Part shown: one piece after another, positions 6,801 to 10,420 of the stretch | Layout of the letters: each line of letters starts with the position of its first letter | Numbering within the stretch: position 1 is the stretch's first letter | NCBI GenBank assembly: GCA_030667205.1 | Contig: DAOUWH010000033.1 | Coordinates: 1-10,420, forward strand | Length of the DNA: 10,420 bases | From: Nitrospirota bacterium | GTDB lineage: Bacteria > Nitrospirota > Thermodesulfovibrionia > Thermodesulfovibrionales > JdFR-86 | Direction of reading: 5' to 3' | Notes under the pieces: generated by a model | Databases searched by the model: none | What the model was told of the DNA's origin: nothing | Seen by the model: the letters and a program-made list of their open reading frames with translations, nothing else | Position numbers and translations under genes: made by a program

Positions 6801-8146
6801 ACCCCCACGGCCCCGAGGGCCTCTCTAACGTCTCCCACGGGCACTATCTCAAGGCCGAAGTTCTCCCTCAACCTCGACGCGCTCCCCTTCGGGATAACCG
6901 CTTTTTTGAAACCTATCTTTGCGGCCTCCCTCAGCCTGAGTTCCGCCTGGCTCACTGCCCTTATCTCCCCGGAAAGCCCCACCTCGCCGTAGACCACCAC
7001 CTCCGGCCCCACGGGCACCTCCCTGAGGGAAGAGGCCATCGCAAGCACCACCGCAAGGTCAACGGCAGGCTCGGCAAGTTTCAGGCCGCCCACCACGTTT
7101 GTGAAGATGTCCATCCCTCCGAGCTGAAGTCCGGCGAGTTTTTCCAGCACCGCCACGAGGAGGTTTACACGCTGAAAATCCATCCCGATGGCGGTCCTCC
7201 GGGGCACGCCGAATGTGGTCTGCGAAACAAGCGCCTGTATCTCCACCAGAAGGGGCCTTGTGCCCTCTATGGATGCCGCCACCACCGAGCCCGCCACGCC
7301 CGAGGGCCGCTCCGCAAGGAAAAGCTCCGAGGGGTTCTCCACTTCCTTAAGCCCTGCGTCGGACATCTCGAATACGCCAATCTCGTTCGTCGAGCCGAAG
7401 CGGTTTTTGACCGCCCTTAAAATCCTGTAGGGGTGGCCCCTGTCTCCCTCGAAGTAAAGCACCGTATCCACTATGTGCTCAAGCACACGGGGGCCGGCTA
7501 TTGCGCCCTCTTTCGTCACATGGCCTATAAGGAAGACCGGCACCGCGTTTCTCTTTGCGTAGAACATCATCTTTGCCGCGCACTCACGCACCTGCCCCAC
7601 CGAGCCGGGGGCGCTTTCGAACTCCTCGGTCTACATCGTCTGGATGGAATCTATCACCACGGCCGTGGGCTCCATCTCCCCGGCGGCCTCGGTAACGTGC
7701 TCAAGGGAGTTTTCGGCAAGGAGCGCCACGGTGCCGGAGGTTATCTGGAGCCTCCCGGCCCTTAATTTTATCTGGTCGGGCGACTCCTCGCCCGAGACGT
7801 AAAGCACCCCTCCCTTCAGCATAGAGACCACCTGCAAAACAAGCGTGGACTTCCCGATGCCCGGGTCTCCGCCAATGAGCACCACAGAGCCCGGCACTAT
7901 GCCGCCGCCCAGGACCCTGTCGAACTCGCCGATGCCGGTCATGACCCTCACGAAGGTGTCGGTCCCTATCTCGTTAAGCGGCACGGGCTCCGCCCTCCCG
8001 CCGCTTACGAGGCCCCGGCCCTTGGCCGCGGTCTTGACCTCCTCCACGAGGGTGTTCCACTCGCCGCAGTCCGAGCAGCGGCCCATCCACTTGGCGGTGA
8101 TGTACCCGCACGCCTGGCACTGGTAGAATTTCTTAGGCTTCGCCAT
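6797..8146 (-). pseudogene. radA: DNA repair protein RadA, interrupted by in-frame TAG at codon 172
   Basis: RadA/Sms is a RecA-like ATPase with an N-terminal zinc finger and a C-terminal Lon-like domain. It extends recombination intermediates. The frame from ATG 8146 shows the zinc finger (C10, C13, C24, C27), Walker A GGDPGIGKST (92-101) and VVIDSIQTM. It then meets TAG at 7633-7631, and continues in the same frame with TEEFESAPGSVGQVRECA, GHVTKEGAIAGPRVLEH, KNRFG (247-251) and the Lon-like domain to TAG at 6799-6797. Total length, 449 codons, is normal for RadA. Homologues such as Bacillus RadA have Tyr at the stop position (DSIQTVYQSD), so one base change from TAC or TAT explains it. Everything else is intact, which suggests a very recent mutation, a sequence error, or suppression. 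Truncation here removes the KNRFG motif and would abolish activity. GAGG lies nine bases before the start. thiD lies upstream on the same strand. Confidence 0.93.
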
Positions 8147-8155
8147 TTTCTTTAT

Positions 8156-8159
8156 CCTC
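8156..8159 (-). promoter_or_regulatory. Ribosome binding site of radA
   Basis: GAGG on the minus strand lies nine bases before ATG 8146. It sits four bases from the edge of the folded repeat that fills the thiD-radA gap. Confidence 0.55.
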
Positions 8160-8163
8160 TGTC

Positions 8164-8235
8164 ATTCCTGTGTTCGCCCCCGCGAATCCGCCGAGGCGGA
8201 AAAACAGGGATTCAGTTCCTTGGGGCTCCGCCCCA
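8164..8235 (+). repeat. Dispersed palindromic repeat, long form (copy A)
   Basis: The element occupies most of the 102-bp gap between thiD and radA. An outer stem, ATTCCTGT (8164-8171) with ACAGGGAT (8204-8211), encloses two back-to-back perfect hairpins: TTCGC/GCGAA (8173-8186) and TCCGCC/GGCGGA (8187-8200). A separate hairpin, TGGGGC-TCC-GCCCCA (8221-8235), follows. The flanks align with copy B at 9074, in the same orientation. The ATTCC...GGAAT core recalls the short palindromic repeats common in bacterial intergenic DNA. The hairpins lack a U tract on either strand, so this is not a standard terminator. Confidence 0.75.
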
Positions 8236-8248
8236 GAAAACCTGCAAA

Positions 8249-9016
8249 TCATACATCCAGAAGGCCCATGCCCTTGCCCGGCCTGATGGCCCTCTTTATC
8301 GCGCCTTCCACAAAACTCTTTGCCCTGCGGGCGGCCTCAAGCGGGGCGTCCCCAAGCGCAAGGCCCGCGGCCACCGCGGCACTGAACGCACAGCCCGTGC
8401 CGTGAAACTCGCCCTCTATCTCGTCGCCTTCGAGCCTCTGGAACTCCGTGCCATCGTAGTAGAGGTCCACGGTCCGCTCTTTCAAATGTCCGCCTGTTAT
8501 TATAACCGCCTCAGGGCCCATGTCCTTTAAAATTCTTGCGGCGTCTTCGACGTCGGCCCCGGTCTCCATGCTCTCGCCCGTAAAGAGCGAGGCCTCGTAT
8601 ATGTTCGGGGTTATCACCCTCGCCAGGGGAAGCAGTTTCTCCCTTACCGCATCGAGCGTACCCGCCTCCGTAAGGCTCTTTCCGGAAGAGGACACCGCCA
8701 CGGGGTCTATCACGAGGTTTTCAAGCGAATGCTGCTTTATCATTTTGGCCACTACCCCGACGGCCTCCGGGGTATAGAGCATCCCGGTCTTTACGGCATC
8801 GGGCCTTATGTCGGAGAGGAGGTGCTCTAGCTGGCTCATCAGGAGGTTTTCGCCCACTTCCTCGGCGTAGTCCACCCCCTCGGTGCTCTGCACCGTGAGG
8901 GCCGAGGGCACCGCCATACCGTGCAGGCCGAAGTGCTTAAAAACCTTTAAATCCATCTGGAGGCCGGCCCCCCCGGTTGGGTCGGAGCCCGCTATGGTAA
9001 GCACGGTCTTTTTCAT
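8249..9016 (-). CDS. thiD: Hydroxymethylpyrimidine/phosphomethylpyrimidine kinase
   Basis: ThiD carries out the two phosphorylations that turn hydroxymethylpyrimidine into its diphosphate for thiamine synthesis. The 255-residue protein has the ribokinase-like fold signatures TIAGSDPTGGAG at the start, ALTVQSTEGV, VKTGML, VIDPVAVSSSG, ITPNIYEA, VIITGGH, and the anion-hole and catalytic motif GEFHGTGC with C209, near the usual family length. The ATG at 9016 follows a TATAAT box by eight bases and has no Shine-Dalgarno. That leaves no room for a TPP riboswitch, so thiamine control by that route is unlikely here. No other thiamine gene is visible. It is bracketed by two direct copies of a dispersed repeat and is followed on the same strand by radA, 102 bp away. 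Confidence 0.96.
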   Translation of the reverse strand: MKKTVLTIAGSDPTGGAGLQMDLKVFKHFGLHGMAVPSALTVQSTEGVDYAEEVGENLLMSQLEHLLSDIRPDAVKTGMLYTPEAVGVVAKMIKQHSLENLVIDPVAVSSSGKSLTEAGTLDAVREKLLPLARVITPNIYEASLFTGESMETGADVEDAARILKDMGPEAVIITGGHLKERTVDLYYDGTEFQRLEGDEIEGEFHGTGCAFSAAVAAGLALGDAPLEAARRAKSFVEGAIKRAIRPGKGMGLLDV

Positions 9017-9024
9017 TAATGAGA

Positions 9025-9054
9025 ATTATACACCCTTTATTGCTACCTTGTCAT
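9025..9054 (-). promoter_or_regulatory. Putative sigma-70 promoter of thiD
   Basis: On the minus strand ATGACA (9054-9049), one base from consensus, is followed by 18 bp and a perfect TATAAT (9030-9025). ATG 9016 follows eight bases after. Transcription would start one or two bases before the ATG. Confidence 0.6.
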
Positions 9055-9073
9055 TTACGCCTCCATTTTCGTT

Positions 9074-9137
9074 ATTCCCGTGAAAACAGGAATCCGGTTT
9101 CCTTGGGGCTCCGCAATTATTTTTGGGGCTCCGCCCC
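9074..9137 (+). repeat. Dispersed palindromic repeat, short form (copy B)
   Basis: This copy aligns with copy A at 8164 but lacks its two inner hairpins. ATTCCCGTG (9074-9082) is joined by AAAA to CAGGAAT (9087-9093), then CC, GGTTTCCTTGGGGCTCCGC. TTGGGGCTCCGC occurs twice with a 20-bp period (9103-9114 and 9123-9134). The second copy completes the hairpin GGGGC-TCC-GCCCC (9125-9137). It lies in the 275-bp gap between the divergent thiD and hisF-like genes. Confidence 0.7.
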
Positions 9138-9170
9138 TTTATACTCGAATTGGTTACGCTGTCATAAAAT

Positions 9171-9183
9171 GGGCCAGTGGCCC
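9171..9183. repeat. Short perfect inverted repeat
   Basis: GGGCCA and TGGCCC are separated by one base, about 50 bp before the hisF-like -10 box. It could be an operator or chance in GC-rich DNA. Nothing else in 9138-9221 was recognised. Confidence 0.3.
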
Positions 9184-9221
9184 TGCTCCTGCAAAGCTGT
9201 CCGCACATTCGCCTCCGGTGA

Positions 9222-9230
9222 TGGTATAAT
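9222..9230 (+). promoter_or_regulatory. Extended -10 promoter of the hisF-like gene
   Basis: TGG-TATAAT is a full extended -10 element. No good -35 is seen, which is usual for this promoter class. It leaves a leader of roughly 55 bases, with AGGGGG at 9281-9286 placed five bases before ATG 9292. Confidence 0.6.
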
Positions 9231-9291
9231 GGCGATGTCTCGAAAGAACGCCTGGAAGCTGAGTATAAAAAGATTAATTAAGGGGGAACCA

Positions 9292-10056
9292 ATGGACATT
9301 ATTAAGATAATGCCTTGCCTTGATATGAAAGACGGCCGCGTTGTGAAGGGAATAAACTTTATAAATCTCAAGGACGCGGGAGATCCGGTTGAAAATGCCG
9401 AGTTCTATCAGAAGGAAGGCGCGGACGAACTGGCGATGCTCGACATAGCCGCAACTGTCGAGAACAGAAAGACCAGGCTTGAATGGGTAAAGAACGTCTC
9501 GTCAGTCATAGACATTCCGCTCACAGTGGGCGGAGGCATCGGGAGTCTTAAGGACATAGAGCTCGTGATCGAGGCTGGCGCGGACAGCATATCAATGAAT
9601 AGCGCCGCCGTAAAAGACCCGGAACTCGTCAGCAACGCAGCGCGGGAATTCGGCTCCGGAAAGATCACTGTTGCGGTAGATGCAAGGAGGAACGAACAGA
9701 TGCCTTCGGGATTCGAGCTTGTGGTTTCCGGGGGGACAAAGCCTGTTGGCAAGGACGCTATAGAATGGGCACGCAAGTGCCAGGAACTGGGGGCCGGTGT
9801 TATTTTGCCCACAAGCATGGACGGAGACGGCACCAAGGCCGGCTACGACATCGAATTCACAAGGGCGATATCGGATGCCGTGACCCTTCCGGTCGTCGCC
9901 TCAGGAGGCGCCGGAGAGCTCGAGCATTTTTACGAAGCCGTTGAAAAGGGCGGCGCCCGGATACTCCTTGCGGCCTCGGTATTCCACTACAGGATATTCA
10001 GCATAAGGGAGGTCAAGGAATACCTTAAGGGTAAAGGCATCGAGGTACATCTGTAG
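9292..10056 (+). CDS. hisF: HisF-type imidazole glycerol phosphate synthase subunit, divergent
   Basis: HisF is the (beta-alpha)8-barrel cyclase that, with the glutaminase HisH, makes imidazole glycerol phosphate and AICAR in histidine synthesis. The 254-residue product has family length and motifs PCLDMKDGRVVKG (catalytic D11, and K19), DAGDPVE, LTVGGGI, VAVDARR (catalytic D130), LPTSMDGDGTKAGYD and VVASGGAGELEHFYEA. Compared from memory with Thermotoga HisF, residue 99 is Ser rather than Lys. The residue matching E167 is Val. SMDRDG has become SMDGDG and DITAS has become DIAAT. K99 and E167 belong to the R5/E46/K99/E167 ring at the ammonia channel mouth. Both catalytic Asp residues are kept, so a barrel cyclase fold is secure, but it may be a paralogue working without standard HisH. 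It stands alone, with no hisH or other his gene in view. The start is fixed by AGGGGG five bases upstream. Upstream in-frame ATGs at 9229 and 9235 lie at or just after the -10 box. Confidence 0.85.
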   Translation: MDIIKIMPCLDMKDGRVVKGINFINLKDAGDPVENAEFYQKEGADELAMLDIAATVENRKTRLEWVKNVSSVIDIPLTVGGGIGSLKDIELVIEAGADSISMNSAAVKDPELVSNAAREFGSGKITVAVDARRNEQMPSGFELVVSGGTKPVGKDAIEWARKCQELGAGVILPTSMDGDGTKAGYDIEFTRAISDAVTLPVVASGGAGELEHFYEAVEKGGARILLAASVFHYRIFSIREVKEYLKGKGIEVHL

Positions 10057-10145
10057 ATTACGACTTGGGGGTTAACACCTTTTGGGGCGCCCGTCAATTG
10101 CGTTTTAAAGGAAGAACTTTCTAAACCCCCTCACTCGCCACCGCC

Positions 10146-10420
10146 CTACCCCGTTATCTTGAACGAGAAAAAGGCAGCACTGTCGATGTTCGACCTTCTG
10201 ACGTCCTTAAAATATGTTATGACCGTCGCCGCGTATTTCTGTTTCGTATCCCGAGAGATCGTTCCTATCAGGTTTTTGTTCCCGTCATAGATGCTGGCCT
10301 CATAATGCACGTCGCCTTCGGGGTTGTCCTTCCACCTTTTTTCAAAAATCACGCGAAGATAGTCGTCGTCCTCGATGAACGTGAATTTTATCCCAACCCC
10401 ATTGATATCCATCTTCTGAT
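10146..10420 (-). CDS. Hypothetical protein, C-terminal part, possibly running off the window
   Basis: The minus-strand frame ends in TAG at 10148-10146 and stays open to the window edge. The first in-window ATG is at 10412, giving 88 residues. The codons before it (CAG AAG) are sense, and the SD-like AGAAG abuts the ATG directly, so the true start may lie outside. The sequence alternates hydrophobic and polar residues (GIKFTFIEDDDYLRVIFEKRW, HYEASIYDGNKNLIGTI, AAFFSFKITG), which suggests a beta-sheet fold. It has no signal peptide, membrane helix or Cys pairs. I do not recognise the family. It converges on the hisF-like gene across an 89-bp gap. Confidence 0.5.
   Translation of the reverse strand, partial: QKMDINGVGIKFTFIEDDDYLRVIFEKRWKDNPEGDVHYEASIYDGNKNLIGTISRDTKQKYAATVITYFKDVRRSNIDSAAFFSFKITG

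Noticed and set aside
7631..7633. Pyrrolysine or general amber recoding in radA
   Set aside because: radA and the hisF-like gene both end in TAG, no suppressor or Pyl gene is in view, and the residue is an ordinary Tyr in homologues. A one-base nonsense change or error is simpler.
8221..8235. TGGGGC-TCC-GCCCCA hairpin as a rho-independent terminator of thiD
   Set aside because: No T run follows on either strand, and the same hairpin recurs at 9125 in the matching repeat, so it belongs to the dispersed element.
9229..9291. Upstream in-frame ATGs (9229, 9235) for the hisF-like gene
   Set aside because: They lie at or just after the TATAAT box and would add about 20 residues absent from HisF. 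ATG 9292 has AGGGGG at five bases and a typical HisF start.
10067..10130. GGGGGTT and AACCCCC arms flanking the gap after the hisF-like gene, considered as a terminator
   Set aside because: The arms are about 50 bases apart with no strong inner stem and no U tract. It may be chance; a bidirectional terminator is plausible by position only.

Overview
The window reads as an ordinary chromosomal segment of a GC-rich Gram-negative bacterium. Arg is often AGG, Ile is often ATA and Leu is often CTC. Together with the ExeA-type ATPase, an FmdE-family protein, large TPR proteins and dispersed ATTCC/GGAAT palindromes, this suggests a deltaproteobacterial or Nitrospirota-like genome. That placement is an inference; there is no rRNA or other taxonomic marker here. 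No phage, IS, CRISPR, rRNA or tRNA was seen.

Layout. Positions 1-1310 (minus) hold the N-terminal 436 residues of UvrA, running off the left edge. Positions 1404-1709 (plus) hold a small remnant of a membrane TPR protein, with an in-frame TAA and a large internal deletion. Positions 1727-3212 (minus) hold an FmdE-family zinc protein followed 22 bp later by argB. Positions 3330-5927 (plus) encode an 865-residue TPR protein interrupted by ten copies of a 27-bp minisatellite. It is followed by an ExeA/GspA-like AAA+ ATPase (5976-6800, plus), whose stop codon overlaps that of radA, which converges on it. Positions 6797-8146 (minus) hold radA, complete except for an in-frame TAG at codon 172. Positions 8249-9016 (minus) hold thiD, bracketed by two directly oriented copies of a structured dispersed repeat. 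Positions 9292-10056 (plus) hold a HisF-type protein with unusual substitutions. Positions 10146-10420 (minus) hold the end of an unrecognised protein.

Most genes are housekeeping: DNA repair (uvrA, radA), arginine (argB), thiamine (thiD) and a HisF-like enzyme. The least explained part is the TPR protein plus ATPase pair, which may serve a secretion or type IV pilus apparatus. A recurring pattern is that genes heading transcription units (uvrA, fmdE-like, TPR gene, ATPase, thiD) have a -10 box only 6-10 nt before the start codon and little or no Shine-Dalgarno sequence. Genes inside units, or with a longer leader (argB, radA, hisF), have a clear Shine-Dalgarno. This suggests leaderless or near-leaderless transcripts.

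Two protein-coding lesions, the radA amber and the TPR-remnant ochre, are visible directly and are the most checkable anomalies.
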